A stretch of DNA of 64,000 nt from Cutibacterium porci (GTDB lineage Bacteria > Actinomycetota > Actinomycetes > Propionibacteriales > Propionibacteriaceae), in the NCBI RefSeq assembly GCF_009696315.1, contig NZ_VUMG01000001.1, positions 744,001-808,000 on the forward strand. Reading direction: 5' to 3'. Made by a program: the position numbers and the translations under genes. Of the stretch, positions 35,478 through 45,150 are shown piece by piece. Every line of letters starts with the position of its first letter. Within the stretch, counting starts at the first letter, position 1. The notes under the pieces were generated by a model. The model had not been told where the DNA came from. It ran no database searches and worked only from the letters and a program-made list of their open reading frames with translations.

Positions 35478-36458
35478 GTGAGCACTGACAATCAACACGT
35501 CGCGGATTCAGAATCGCCTACCGAGGGCGCTGAATCCGCGAAAGTGCCGTCTAGTGCAGGTGCGTCCGGTGTATCTGCGAAGCCATCTGGTGCTCGCAAG
35601 CGACCTGTTGATGAGTTCCTTGCCGGAGCCGGAACACTCCACCCACTGCTGTCGTTATTAGCCGCAATGGTCATCTTTGGGGTGGGGCAAGCTGGATTCG
35701 GCGTGGTATTGACCGCATTGTTCGGCGGTCACCCAGATGCCCATACTTCGACGGTCTTGCTCTTGGCGTCCTTCGCTGGAGTTTGGCTGACGCTATGGGC
35801 ATGGATGCGCTTCGTCGAGCAGCGGCCCATGAGCTGTCTTGGATTTCGCGGGCGTGGCCGCGACGTCTGGGTTGGGGTGGCAATCGCGGTCGCAATCCTT
35901 GTGATTGATGTTGTCGTCATGACAGCTACTGGCCAGGTGACGATGTTGTGGGCACACCCGAACGTCATGGCTGCGGGACTCATCGTTGCCGCGATCGTGC
36001 TGTTTGTCGTGCAAGGATGTGCCGAAGAAGCTGTGCTGCGCGGCTACCTCATGCAGTCGCTGGCGGCAAGATGGGGGATTCCTGCCGGAGTGGCCATACA
36101 AGCTGTCGTCTTCGCTGCGTTGCATGGTGCGAATCCCGGAACGACATGGGTGGCCCTGGTCAACATCGCAGGATTCGGTGTTATGTCGGGACTGCTGGTG
36201 ATCTGGCGAGGCAATTTACTCGCGGCGATGGGTTTCCACACTGTCTGGAATTGGTTACAGGGCATGGTGTTGGGATTCGACGTTTCGGGCCTGGAATTGG
36301 ACCAGAGCGTCATGACGACCACGGGCACGACTGGCTCGCGTCCTTGGCTCACCGGGGGAACCTTCGGCGCGGAAGGATCCATCATTAATACGATCGCCTT
36401 AGCCGTGCTGATTGCCGTTCTTCTCGTGACGATTCAGCGCGACTGGCGCAACAATTAG
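35478..36458 (+). CDS. CPBP-family intramembrane metalloprotease
   Basis: The 326 aa protein has a disordered N-terminus (about 45 residues rich in Ser, Ala and Glu), then about eight hydrophobic segments. The CAAX-protease/bacteriocin-processing motifs are present: E-E-A-V-L-R-G-Y near residues 179-186, F-A-A-L-H-G with a metal His, and F-H-T-V-W-N-W. It probably cleaves membrane substrates or confers protection. The GTG at 35478 lies 7 bases after TACGAT, with no ribosome-binding site, so it looks leaderless. cutC follows 4 bases on. Confidence 0.87.
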   Translation: MSTDNQHVADSESPTEGAESAKVPSSAGASGVSAKPSGARKRPVDEFLAGAGTLHPLLSLLAAMVIFGVGQAGFGVVLTALFGGHPDAHTSTVLLLASFAGVWLTLWAWMRFVEQRPMSCLGFRGRGRDVWVGVAIAVAILVIDVVVMTATGQVTMLWAHPNVMAAGLIVAAIVLFVVQGCAEEAVLRGYLMQSLAARWGIPAGVAIQAVVFAALHGANPGTTWVALVNIAGFGVMSGLLVIWRGNLLAAMGFHTVWNWLQGMVLGFDVSGLELDQSVMTTTGTTGSRPWLTGGTFGAEGSIINTIALAVLIAVLLVTIQRDWRNN

Positions 36459-36462
36459 GTCC

Positions 36463-37149
36463 ATGGCATTGCTCGAGGTCATCTGTCTGCACGAAAACGA
36501 CGCCAAACGGGCAGCTCAGGGAGGTGCCGATCGCATCGAGCTGGTCGGTACGATGGACGACGGCGGGTTGGCACCCAGCCCCGAACTGTTGGCGCGCGTC
36601 CTTACTGCCGTTGATATTCCGGTGCGACCCATGCTGCGTCTTGACGGCGGGTTTCGGGCCGACCCCGGTCGACGCGACGAGATCCTCCGTCTGGCCAGTA
36701 TTTACCGGGATTTAGGGGCTGACGGGCCAGTGCTCGGTTTCCTCGACGAGGCGACCGGAGTTGACGTCGACACTGTTATCGAATTGACGGACGATTTCCC
36801 ACGCTGGACCTTCCACCGCGCCATTGACAGCAGTTTGGAGCCGGATAAAGCATGGGTGCAATTGCTCGGGTTACCCGGGCTCGACCAAGTGCTGACGGCC
36901 GGATCGCCACGAGGTGTAGAGCATGGTATTGACGACCTCATTGAGCGGGCCAATGCCGATCCTCGAGTAGCAGCACTCATCATGGCTGGGGGCGGATTGC
37001 GAGCCGAGCACGTTCCGTGGCTATACCAGGCTGGCGTGAGGGCTTTTCATATTGGCAGCCCTGCTCGGCCTCAGGGGTCATGGAAGGCGTGGGTTGATGC
37101 TGATCTGGTGAGGTCGTGGCGAGAACTCCTCGACCGTTTGACCAGGTAA
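36463..37149 (+). CDS. cutC: CutC-family copper homeostasis protein
   Basis: The 228 aa TIM-barrel protein starts M-A-L-L-E-V-I-C-L and contains G-G-A-D-R-I-E-L-V near residues 20-28, R-P-M-L-R, F-H-R-A-I-D and V-L-T-A-G-S-P, the CutC family motifs. The family was linked to copper tolerance, but its enzymatic role is unsettled. It follows the CPBP gene by 4 bases, so the two are probably co-transcribed. Confidence 0.92.
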   Translation: MALLEVICLHENDAKRAAQGGADRIELVGTMDDGGLAPSPELLARVLTAVDIPVRPMLRLDGGFRADPGRRDEILRLASIYRDLGADGPVLGFLDEATGVDVDTVIELTDDFPRWTFHRAIDSSLEPDKAWVQLLGLPGLDQVLTAGSPRGVEHGIDDLIERANADPRVAALIMAGGGLRAEHVPWLYQAGVRAFHIGSPARPQGSWKAWVDADLVRSWRELLDRLTR

Positions 37150-37162
37150 TGCCAGGTTCGCG

Positions 37163-38167
37163 TCAGAACCCTTGGATCCACACATCCCGGGTGCCCGGTG
37201 CCCGTACCGGAATATGCCCATGATCGCTCACCGTCTGGCTGGCCGGTGCGTCGGTCTGTCTGCGGGCCGATGAAGAAGAAGCCGTGACATTGTGTCGCTG
37301 ATGGCGGGCAATGATGCGTGCCATTCCCTCGATGGTTTCGACGAGGTCATCCATGGACGCCGTGGAGGAATGGGCGAGACCGACAGCGGTGTAGCCGTTG
37401 ACCCCGGTGGAGGCTACTGAATTCACATGCCAACCGTCGTCGCGCGGCAGCCACCCATTCTTGACGAAGGGAGTTGCCATGCCCGCTGTCATGCCCCAGT
37501 CTTGATCGTCTTCGACGTTGGACATGAGTTTGCGAGCGTACGCACGCATGGACGCGGGAATGATGGTGTTGGGGCAGAAGATGTGGTCAGCAAGTACGAC
37601 TTGATCGGCGGCAGTCGTTGACGTCAGGCCCCAACGGTTCTGAGGATCGAAAGTCGTATGGGTGGCTCCCATCCGACGCATTGCAGTGCGAACACCGTCA
37701 GCTTTGCCAACCTTTCTCCACAACGCAGTTGCGGCGTCATTGCTCGAGTTCTCGATCATGGGGACGAGAAGGTCTTTTTCCTCCTCAGTGAGCTGACGTT
37801 TCTTACCGGCAGCTTGGATCATGACAGTTTCCATAATCGCCAATTTGATGATGGACGCTGTGATGTAGGTGGTAGCTCCGTGGTTGAGAACGTGGATATT
37901 ACGCTGCCCATGCACCCTCATCGCCACAGACTGCTCTCCGCTACGCGTTTTGAGGTATTTCGTCAGTTCACTGTGGTAAGGAAATGGCACGTATGGTCCT
38001 GGAGCCGCAGGGCTCGCGACCTTAGTCGGGGCGGGTTTGCGTGGTGCAGAAGTCTTTGTCCTATTGGCTGCTCGCACTACGGGCATCCCGATGGCAGCTC
38101 CGGTAGCGACAATCAAACCCCCGAGTGCCGTACGTCTGGAGATGATCGCTTTCGCAGACAAAACCAT
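37163..38167 (-). CDS. Exported serine hydrolase, beta-lactamase/D-Ala-D-Ala peptidase fold
   Basis: The 334 aa protein has a twin-arginine-like signal S-R-R-T-A-L-G-G-L-I-V-A-T-G-A-A-I-G near residues 10-27. A Pro/Lys-rich linker and a class A beta-lactamase-like domain follow: S-I-I-K (Ser nucleophile and Lys), S-S-N-D-A-A-T-A-L-W in place of S-D-N, and V-K-N-G-W near the position of K-T-G. It probably acts on peptidoglycan stems outside the cell and not on drugs. A C-terminal tail of about 50 residues is low-complexity. It runs with the XPB helicase gene, 33 bases away. Confidence 0.8.
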   Translation of the reverse strand: MVLSAKAIISRRTALGGLIVATGAAIGMPVVRAANRTKTSAPRKPAPTKVASPAAPGPYVPFPYHSELTKYLKTRSGEQSVAMRVHGQRNIHVLNHGATTYITASIIKLAIMETVMIQAAGKKRQLTEEEKDLLVPMIENSSNDAATALWRKVGKADGVRTAMRRMGATHTTFDPQNRWGLTSTTAADQVVLADHIFCPNTIIPASMRAYARKLMSNVEDDQDWGMTAGMATPFVKNGWLPRDDGWHVNSVASTGVNGYTAVGLAHSSTASMDDLVETIEGMARIIARHQRHNVTASSSSARRQTDAPASQTVSDHGHIPVRAPGTRDVWIQGF

Positions 38168-38200
38168 GTCCTCCTATACGTGGACTATTCAACCTTATTG

Positions 38201-39862
38201 TCACGTCGCTCGGTCCAATGCGTCCAGATCGTCTGCATCAATAATGCGATATGAGTATCCCTGTTCGGCGAGGAACCGCTGACGATGGCTAGCAAAATCG
38301 GCGTCAACAGTATCGCGAGAGACGACCGCATAAAAACGCGCGACCAGGCCGTCCTTGGGGCGCAGTAGACGGCCCAAACGTTGAGCCTCTTCTTGGCGTG
38401 ATCCAAATGCTCCAGAGACCTGGATAGCGACTTCAGCACTCGGTAAGTCAATAGAGAAATTAGCGACTTTAGAGACCACGAGCAGATCAATCTCACCGTC
38501 GCGGAAATTCTGGTAGATCTCTTGACGCCGGGCGGGTGTCGTTGAGCCGGTGATAATCGGGCACGATAACTCCTCGGCCAATTCTTCCAGCTGATCGACG
38601 TACTGGCCGATGATGAGAGTGGGCTGGCCGCGGTGACGCTCGACGAGGTCTCTGACAACCCGATTTTTAATCGGAAGGGTCGCGGCCATCCGGTAACGGA
38701 CATCGGGTTCGGCCATGGCGCAGGCCATTCGATCGGATTCAGACAAACTCACCCGCACCTCGACGCAGTCAGCAGGCGCGATCCACCCCTGGGCCTCGAT
38801 TTCCTTCCACGGGGCGTCGTAGCGCTTGGGCCCAATGAGGGTAAATACATCGTCCTCATGCCCGTCCTCGCGCACCAGGGTAGCCGTCAAGCCGAGACGA
38901 CGGCGTGCCTGCAAGTCAGCCGTCATGCGGAAGACCGGGGCTGGCAGCAAGTGAACCTCGTCATAGATGACCAAACCCCAGTCACGGGCCTCGAAGAGCT
39001 CTAGATGTGGATGCACGCCGTGACGTTTGGTCGTGATGACCTGATACGTGGCGATTGTTACTGGGCGCACCTGTTTGCGCGACCCGGAATACTCTCCGAT
39101 CTCGTCAGGGGTGAGTGAGGTGCGGCGAACAAGCTCCTCTTTCCACTGCCGAGCCGAGACCGTGTTGGTGACGAGGATCAGAGTGGTGCAGCGGGCGAGG
39201 CTCATCGCGGTGGCTCCGACAATCGTCTTGCCAGCACCGCACGGCAGTACAACAACTCCCGATCCGCCGTCCCAGAATGACTCTGCGGCCACGCGTTGAT
39301 ACGGCCGCAGATCCCACCCATCCTCGTTGAGGTCGATGTCGTGGTGCTCACCATCGACGTACCCGGCGAGGTCCTCTGCGGGCCAGCCGAGCTTCAACAG
39401 AGCCTGTTTCAGTGTGCCGCGCTGTGACGGATGAACTACTGCCGTTTCATCGTCGATCTGGTCGCCAACAAGTCCGCGTACCGACTTCGAGCGCAACACT
39501 TCGGTGAGCACAGCCCGGTCAGTCGATACCAGCACGAGTCCGTGGCTGGGGTGCTTTTCAATGCGCAACCGGCCATACCGTGACATCGTCTCGGTAACGT
39601 CGATCAGCAGGCCAGAGGCTACCGGGTAGCGTGAATACTTCATGAGAATGTCAACAACCTGCTCAGCGTCGTGGCCGGCGGCCATGGCGTTCCATAGCCC
39701 TAACGGGGTAAGCCGATAGGTGTGGATGTGCTCGGGGGCACGCTCCAATTCCGCGAACGGAGCTATAGCGTGACGACACTCATCTGCTAAGGAGTGATCT
39801 ACCTCCAGTAGAAGAGTGTGGTCGGACTGGACGATGAGTGGGCCGGGTTCAGAAGTCATCAT
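38201..39862 (-). CDS. XPB-family superfamily 2 DNA helicase
   Basis: The protein is about 553 aa: an N-terminal helicase-associated domain (~1-170), then L-R-P-Y-Q, Walker A L-P-C-G-A-G-K-T, the DEAH-like box Y-D-E-V-H-L-L, G-L-T-A-T-L-V-R, and a helicase C domain with G-R-L-L-R-P-K. It matches bacterial XPB (ERCC3/Ssl2 type), thought to act in DNA repair. ATG 39862 and 39859 are both possible. The gene downstream of the helicase-associated protein (39981-42110) is on the same strand, and the two look like partners. Confidence 0.92.
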   Translation of the reverse strand: MMTSEPGPLIVQSDHTLLLEVDHSLADECRHAIAPFAELERAPEHIHTYRLTPLGLWNAMAAGHDAEQVVDILMKYSRYPVASGLLIDVTETMSRYGRLRIEKHPSHGLVLVSTDRAVLTEVLRSKSVRGLVGDQIDDETAVVHPSQRGTLKQALLKLGWPAEDLAGYVDGEHHDIDLNEDGWDLRPYQRVAAESFWDGGSGVVVLPCGAGKTIVGATAMSLARCTTLILVTNTVSARQWKEELVRRTSLTPDEIGEYSGSRKQVRPVTIATYQVITTKRHGVHPHLELFEARDWGLVIYDEVHLLPAPVFRMTADLQARRRLGLTATLVREDGHEDDVFTLIGPKRYDAPWKEIEAQGWIAPADCVEVRVSLSESDRMACAMAEPDVRYRMAATLPIKNRVVRDLVERHRGQPTLIIGQYVDQLEELAEELSCPIITGSTTPARRQEIYQNFRDGEIDLLVVSKVANFSIDLPSAEVAIQVSGAFGSRQEEAQRLGRLLRPKDGLVARFYAVVSRDTVDADFASHRQRFLAEQGYSYRIIDADDLDALDRAT

Positions 39863-39980
39863 GACAAGTATCGTCCTGCAGCGTGTGTTTGTTCCCGAGC
39901 GGGGTGCGTCGGTGTCGTCGTCCGAAGCGCTGCGGCAATCGACCATACAGAAGGCAGGGATATATGCGACGTCGACTGCC

Positions 39981-42110
39981 TCAGGCGGGCTGGCAAGAAG
40001 TGATTCGAGAAACGGGAACGATGGCTACCCCGCCCCCGCCTCGAATAACGCAGCGCACTGCTCCGGCGGCTACCGCCATGATCCGTACGGTTTGACGCAC
40101 CGTCGTGCCGTCGTCAATGACTCGTTCGATGTGCATCCACGAGCCATCGTGGTGGGCTTGGTGTAATTGGGCGATGAGTTGTCGTCGATCGGAGAATCCG
40201 CGTCCCCGATTGTCCAGCAGGCACGCAGCTAATTCATCGGGGTTAGAGTGGGGAGCCGAGGATGCCGGTGCCTCTGCCTTTGCTCGTGGCGGCGGAGGAG
40301 TCGAGAACACGTCACCGTGAGCGTCGCGGGCTACCGGTGACATCCCCAACTCGCGCAGCCCAGCCAGCACTTGGTCGGGTTCTGCCTGGGCTACGAGTAC
40401 TTGGGGGCCGATGCGACGAAGACCGACATCGTTGGCCAGCGAGCTTCGCAAAATTGCTTCGACGGCGGCTGGATCGTCGTCCTCCAAGAGCGCCCCGGCA
40501 GCCGCTACTGACACCCGACCGTGGTCGCGTACAACGTCGTCGAGGAGCACGAGAAGGCTCTGTGGAACATCACCAAGGGAGTGTTCAGTCCACCATTGGC
40601 GCACTCGCTCACCGGTCCATCCGGCGTCGAGAGCACGGCGCAGGCTTGCGCGGTTGAACCGCCGTACTCCGGCGATACCAGTAGATTCTCGATCGGCCAG
40701 CAGAGCCAGATCGGCGGCGGTATCGGGGGTTAGCGGGCCAGGGGCAATCGCGGTGAGGTCAGATTGCAAGATGACGTCGTCAGTGCGTTCTGGCATGTCT
40801 GCACGGGTGCGTGCGTCAACGAGATCGGTGCGCGCGTCGAGTGCGACCATCCCGAGCACCCGGCACTCGTCGAGGACGGCCTCCACTAAGGCGTCGTCGA
40901 CGGTTGTGCCAGGCTGACGCCACCGGATCCGATCCGCGACGGCCGTTGCCGTAATGGGGGTGCCTGGCTCGGCGGTGCGCAGCTCCTGATGCACTAGTCG
41001 ACGCCATGCTTGAGCAGTTGCCGGTGCTGACGCGTCGAGAGTGTTATCGAGGCTGCCGGGCATCTGCGGAATATGCCGCCACGCATGTCGCAGGCTCACC
41101 CATTGCCCCCATAGCGAGTCAGTACGCCAACGGTCGGCCAACGGTGTCGGAAGCCAGCTGCGCCCGTCAGCGCCAATGAGGCCTCCTGCGGCAGCCAGAG
41201 CCAGGTAAACCCAACCGTCACCCTCGGGTGCGACCCGGGATAGCACGATGCGTGCGTCCCGTTTGGCGATGCCACCGTTGGCTAGCAGAGCACAGTTGTG
41301 GCGTTCCACCCCTTCCAAGAGAGCAGACATTGCGCTGACAGCTTCAAGAGCGGTGCCCAGCCCGGCCCGGTTCACCAACGTGACCTGACTCGGCTCGGGC
41401 CATGGTGGCGGAGTGGGGCGTGGTTGTTCGGTAAAGAGGCGGTTCTCTCGCAGCACCAGAGCCACTTCGCGGGGCAATATAACGGTGTCGTCGTCGAGGG
41501 GACGCAAGAGGCGATAGGCCAGAGCGGTTTCGACGGGGGTGGTGGCTGTTTCGGGGGTAACTGCGCGACGAGCATTGGGGACATGACCCGTGGGGGACCA
41601 CACCAGACGCTCGAGCACCGAGCGGGCCTTGGAACCAGCTGCTGCTAGTTTCTCGGTGACCTCGTCAGGATTCATAGGCATGACGGATGCTGGAGCAAGC
41701 CCCGCAGGGTATTGAGACAGATGAGTGGTGACGATCTGGATGACGTGTAGCTGTCCGGAGTCCTCTAAGACGAGGGCCATATCGAGGAGATCTGAGATTC
41801 CGGCGGCGACGTCAGCCTGGATGTCTTCTGGAGAGGTAAGCCAGCCTCGACACAATGCTTCGGCTAATTCAGTAAGGCTGAGGTCCCCCAATGCAGCTAA
41901 TGAGGTTAGCAGACTCAATCGCCAACGATCCAGACTGGAGATGGCAGCATTGATGGACGCATGGGTGCTTGCGCGCGACGACACCTCAGCCAAATCTCTG
42001 GGGGCGGGGTTGGCTAGGTCGGGGCGCAGGGCTAATAGCCGGGACAAACTCTGCTTATCGAGATTTCGGATAGTGGAGGCAAGGGTCGTCGGCTCCTCGG
42101 CCGCGCTCAT
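39981..42110 (-). CDS. Helicase-associated domain protein (XPB/Ssl2-like)
   Basis: The 709 aa protein resembles the XPB/Ssl2-like helicase-associated family of actinobacteria. It has helical repeats with L-A-A-L-G-D-L-S-L-T-E-L-A-E-A-L at ~72-87, a winged-helix-like middle region, and near residue 530 I-L-Q-S-D-L-T-A-I-A-P-G, the signature of this family. No Walker motifs are present, so it is not itself an ATPase. It overlaps a membrane protein gene upstream (ATGA at 42107) and precedes the XPB gene, suggesting a repair complex. Confidence 0.82.
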   Translation of the reverse strand: MSAAEEPTTLASTIRNLDKQSLSRLLALRPDLANPAPRDLAEVSSRASTHASINAAISSLDRWRLSLLTSLAALGDLSLTELAEALCRGWLTSPEDIQADVAAGISDLLDMALVLEDSGQLHVIQIVTTHLSQYPAGLAPASVMPMNPDEVTEKLAAAGSKARSVLERLVWSPTGHVPNARRAVTPETATTPVETALAYRLLRPLDDDTVILPREVALVLRENRLFTEQPRPTPPPWPEPSQVTLVNRAGLGTALEAVSAMSALLEGVERHNCALLANGGIAKRDARIVLSRVAPEGDGWVYLALAAAGGLIGADGRSWLPTPLADRWRTDSLWGQWVSLRHAWRHIPQMPGSLDNTLDASAPATAQAWRRLVHQELRTAEPGTPITATAVADRIRWRQPGTTVDDALVEAVLDECRVLGMVALDARTDLVDARTRADMPERTDDVILQSDLTAIAPGPLTPDTAADLALLADRESTGIAGVRRFNRASLRRALDAGWTGERVRQWWTEHSLGDVPQSLLVLLDDVVRDHGRVSVAAAGALLEDDDPAAVEAILRSSLANDVGLRRIGPQVLVAQAEPDQVLAGLRELGMSPVARDAHGDVFSTPPPPRAKAEAPASSAPHSNPDELAACLLDNRGRGFSDRRQLIAQLHQAHHDGSWMHIERVIDDGTTVRQTVRIMAVAAGAVRCVIRGGGGVAIVPVSRITSCQPA

Positions 42111-42862
42111 CGGGAGGGCCTCGGATCTTGAGGTGTGAGCTGACGGTCAATGAGGAGGAACCCTAGGCCAAGCATGATGAGGCAACCGAGCCGAGACATC
42201 CACGCACATTGCTCCAGCACGGTGCGTACCGGTGATGTGATCGCTCCGCCAATAATGACGGCTACCGTCACGGCAGTGAGAGCTTTGGTGAGGTGTCCTG
42301 CCGCAAAGGGGTGACGCCATGCCAGCCACCATGCGATGACGAGGGCCGGTATGGATAACGGAGTCCACACGGATCCCACCGCGAGGATGACGATCCATGG
42401 CCACCCCAACCCTCGACACAGGTCGAGGAAGGATCGGCTACCGGCTTTCGCAGGGGGCCGCGGATCGAGGCGGGTAAGCATTTTGGGTGACGAGATGCGG
42501 GGCGGTGGTGTCGTTGACACCGGCGTCTCAGTCGGCGCCGACCAAGTGGAATACCCACGAGCTAGTCGACTGGTGCGGATCGGTTCATGCGGATCGCGGT
42601 GCTCGATGCGTGGTCCTGTCAGCCCGGCCTGCGTGGAGAACGGGTCCAGAGGCTGACGGCAACTGCGCCGACGTGGCAGCAGCTCTGCGAGCGGACGGCG
42701 ATCGCCCCCCTGATATTCGCGTGGGGCGGTAACGGGCTTTCCGGCAGCGGGATTGGCGGGTTGGGTCGGCGTCTCCAATGGTTCGATCCGAGGTGCCTGG
42801 AAGGCGCGCGGGGCAGGCCGTGATCCGACGACGTCGACGGGTGCGGTGATGCTGCGTGCCAT
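42107..42862 (-). CDS. Proline-rich membrane protein of unknown function
   Basis: The 251 aa protein has a long, basic, Pro/Arg-rich cytosolic N-terminus (about 1-140), then three or four hydrophobic segments (about 150-245). No family is recognised. Its stop overlaps the start of the helicase-associated gene, so it is the first gene of the XPB operon. How a membrane protein with a disordered tail relates to a repair helicase is unknown; recruitment to the membrane is a speculation. Confidence 0.65.
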   Translation of the reverse strand: MARSITAPVDVVGSRPAPRAFQAPRIEPLETPTQPANPAAGKPVTAPREYQGGDRRPLAELLPRRRSCRQPLDPFSTQAGLTGPRIEHRDPHEPIRTSRLARGYSTWSAPTETPVSTTPPPRISSPKMLTRLDPRPPAKAGSRSFLDLCRGLGWPWIVILAVGSVWTPLSIPALVIAWWLAWRHPFAAGHLTKALTAVTVAVIIGGAITSPVRTVLEQCAWMSRLGCLIMLGLGFLLIDRQLTPQDPRPSR

Positions 42863-43024
42863 AACTCCATGGTAGGGGGTGGGTCCGACGATGCGGCACG
42901 CTCACCTTGGCCGGGCCAACGCTCATGGCTGGTGAGTGTGATCGCTCATAAGCACTCACGTAGCCCTAGTCTCAATCAGGCACGTCGAGGACGTTACCCG
43001 TGGTCCCGTCAAGGAGGGTTCGAC

Positions 43025-43810
43025 ATGGAGGTCATCATCTGCTCCGATGAGCAGGCCGTCGGGCGGATCGCCGCCAACCGGATTGCGAAGGTGCTAGGCC
43101 GGGAAAAGAATCCGGTGTTGGGGGTGGCGACTGGATCGACGCCGCTGACGACGTACGCCAGCCTGGCCGCTCTCGCGGCGGAGGGTAAGGCTGATTTCAC
43201 GGGGCTGCGCGCATTCGCACTCGACGAATATGTGGGGCTCCCCGCAGACGATGAGCGCTCTTACGCGGCCACGATCCGTCACACCGTCACTGAGCAGCTT
43301 GGACTCGATCCAGCAAACGTCCACACCCCCGACGGCATGGCCGATGACCTTGACTCCGCCTGTGCTGCCTATGAGGCGGCCATCCAGGAAGCTCACGGGA
43401 TTGACGTTCAGATTCTTGGCATTGGGGCTAATGGTCATATCGGTTTCAACGAGCCCACTAGCTCGCTGTCGTCGCGCACCCGCGTCAAGACTCTCGCGGA
43501 GCGCACTAAGGCCGATAACGCCCGGTTCTTTGAGGCGGGCGAAACGGTGCCGAGCCACTGCGTCACCCAAGGGCTTGGCACGATCATGGCTGCCCGCAAT
43601 GTTGTGCTACTAGCGATCGGGGCCAACAAGGCTGATGCGCTAGCTAAGGCTGTTGAAGGGCCGGTTTCAGCGATGTGCCCGGCATCGGTGCTGCAATTCC
43701 ACCCGCACGTGTTGGTTATCGCTGACGAGGCTGCCGGAGCGAAGCTCACTATGGCTGAGTATTTCCGGTGGACCGATTCTCAGCGAGGCGAGCTTTCCGG
43801 AGCGATGTGA
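43025..43810 (+). CDS. nagB: Glucosamine-6-phosphate deaminase
   Basis: The 261 aa protein has G-V-A-T-G-S-T-P near residues 36-43, F-A-L-D-E-Y-V-G-L, the lid I-G-A-N-G-H-I-G-F-N-E-P and S-H-C-V-T-Q-G-L-G-T-I. These are the NagB active-site motifs. It converts glucosamine-6-P to fructose-6-P and ammonia. AAGGAGG precedes ATG 43025. nagA lies 6 kb away at 49984, so amino-sugar use is split into two loci. Confidence 0.96.
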   Translation: MEVIICSDEQAVGRIAANRIAKVLGREKNPVLGVATGSTPLTTYASLAALAAEGKADFTGLRAFALDEYVGLPADDERSYAATIRHTVTEQLGLDPANVHTPDGMADDLDSACAAYEAAIQEAHGIDVQILGIGANGHIGFNEPTSSLSSRTRVKTLAERTKADNARFFEAGETVPSHCVTQGLGTIMAARNVVLLAIGANKADALAKAVEGPVSAMCPASVLQFHPHVLVIADEAAGAKLTMAEYFRWTDSQRGELSGAM

Positions 43811-43938
43811 GATCTGACGCCCCGGACCGATGAGTGTCCTCGGGGTGATGATCGAAAGTGAGTGGTGGACCGTCGTCAAGGCTTGTAACCTTGTATGGCG
43901 GTCCATTGGCCGTCATGACCGGAAGGAGTGAGCCAGAG

Positions 43939-44322
43939 ATGCCAACCGGAAGGGTGCGTTTCTACGATGCCACCAAGGGGTTCGGTTTCCTGACGAAGGA
44001 CGGTGGCGGCGACGTGTACGTCAACGCTTCCGCCTTACCCGCAGGGGTGAATACCCTGAAGCCCGGTCAGAAGGTTGACTTCGGGGTTGTTGAGGGTCGT
44101 CGAGGAGAGCAGGCCCTGTCCCTGCAGATCGTCGAGACTCCTGCCTCGCTGTCCAAGGCTAGTCGCAAGAAGCCGCAAGAGATGGCAGTGATCTGCGAAG
44201 ACCTCATCAAGATGCTCGACAAGATGGGTAATGGTTACCGGCACGGGCGCTATCCTGATCCGCGCACGTCCGTCGCGGTGGCCAAGATGCTGCGCGCAGT
44301 CGCTGACGAGTTGGAGCTGTAA
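43939..44322 (+). CDS. Cold-shock-domain protein with C-terminal helical extension
   Basis: The 127 aa protein has an N-terminal cold-shock fold (residues 1-68): G-R-V-R-F-Y-D-A-T-K-G-F-G-F-L replaces the usual K-W-F-N-x-x-K-G-F-G-F-I, and D-V-Y-V-N-A-S-A-L replaces D-V-F-V-H. A helical extension of about 55 residues follows. It probably binds single-stranded nucleic acid. AAGGAG precedes the ATG, and it overlaps the DUF3027 gene by one base. That pairing is common in actinobacteria. Confidence 0.88.
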   Translation: MPTGRVRFYDATKGFGFLTKDGGGDVYVNASALPAGVNTLKPGQKVDFGVVEGRRGEQALSLQIVETPASLSKASRKKPQEMAVICEDLIKMLDKMGNGYRHGRYPDPRTSVAVAKMLRAVADELEL

Positions 44323-45122
44323 TGACACCGGTGACGTCGAAGTCGCGCACGGCGACCCGAGCTATCAAGGCTGATGCGACCATCGCGAAAGCTGTGGACC
44401 AGGCGCGGGAAGCTGCCGAACACCGCGCTGGTGATTTCGGTGTGGGTGAGCACGTCGGGACCATCACCGAGAGCGAGCGTGTCCTTACTCACCTCTTCGA
44501 GTGTCCGCATCCCGGTTATCGAGGGTGGCGTTGGGCTGTGACGATGTCGCGTGCTCTGCGTGGCCGTAACGTCACCGTCAATGAGGTTGTCCTCATCCCT
44601 GGCGAGGATTCCCTGCTGGCCCCTGAATGGGTGCCGTGGCGTGACCGGGTGCGGGCGGGTGACATCGCTGCTGGCACCCTCATGCCGACTGCCGACAATG
44701 ACCCACGTCTGGAGCCTGGATACACCGGCGGTGAATTAGCCCCAGATGAGGATCCAGCCGAATGGGCTGCCACTCGTGCCGTCGCCTCTGAGTTAGGGCT
44801 GGGGCGTGAGCGGCTGCTGTCGCGAGAGGGCCGTGACTCCACCGCTGAGCGCTGGCTCGCCGGTGAGGGTGGCCCAGACAATGCGACGAGTCGTCATGCG
44901 CCGGCCAGTTGCGTGACGTGCGGGTACTTCGTGCGCCTTGAGCATTCGCTGGGGCGAGTTTTTGGGGTGTGCTCGAACGAGTACTCTCCCTCTGACGGCT
45001 CGGTGGTCCACGTTGATCACGGTTGCGGAGGTCACTCTGATGTCGTTGAGAAGCGGCGGGGAATTGAACTCCCCGAGCCGGTTTTCGACACAATCTCGAT
45101 TGACGAGTCGCTGTTTGACTGA
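44322..45122 (+). CDS. DUF3027 protein
   Basis: The 266 aa protein has A-G-D-F-G-V-G-E-H-V and H-L-F-E-C-x-H-P-G-Y-R-G-W-R-W near residues 36-70, then P-W-R-D-R-V-R-A-G-D near 105. The C-terminal part has C-V-T-C-G-Y-F with a later C-S-N and D-H-G-C-G-G-H, which looks like a zinc site. This is the DUF3027 family, function unknown. It is coupled to the cold-shock gene by a one-base overlap (TAATG). Confidence 0.88.
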   Translation: MTPVTSKSRTATRAIKADATIAKAVDQAREAAEHRAGDFGVGEHVGTITESERVLTHLFECPHPGYRGWRWAVTMSRALRGRNVTVNEVVLIPGEDSLLAPEWVPWRDRVRAGDIAAGTLMPTADNDPRLEPGYTGGELAPDEDPAEWAATRAVASELGLGRERLLSREGRDSTAERWLAGEGGPDNATSRHAPASCVTCGYFVRLEHSLGRVFGVCSNEYSPSDGSVVHVDHGCGGHSDVVEKRRGIELPEPVFDTISIDESLFD

Positions 45123-45150
45123 GCCCTCTCTCGCCGTCCTGCCAGAGAGC

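Noticed and set aside
37163-38167. The serine hydrolase as an antibiotic-resistance beta-lactamase
   Set aside because: The S-D-N and K-T-G motifs are altered and a Tat-like signal with linker fits a cell-wall peptidase better.
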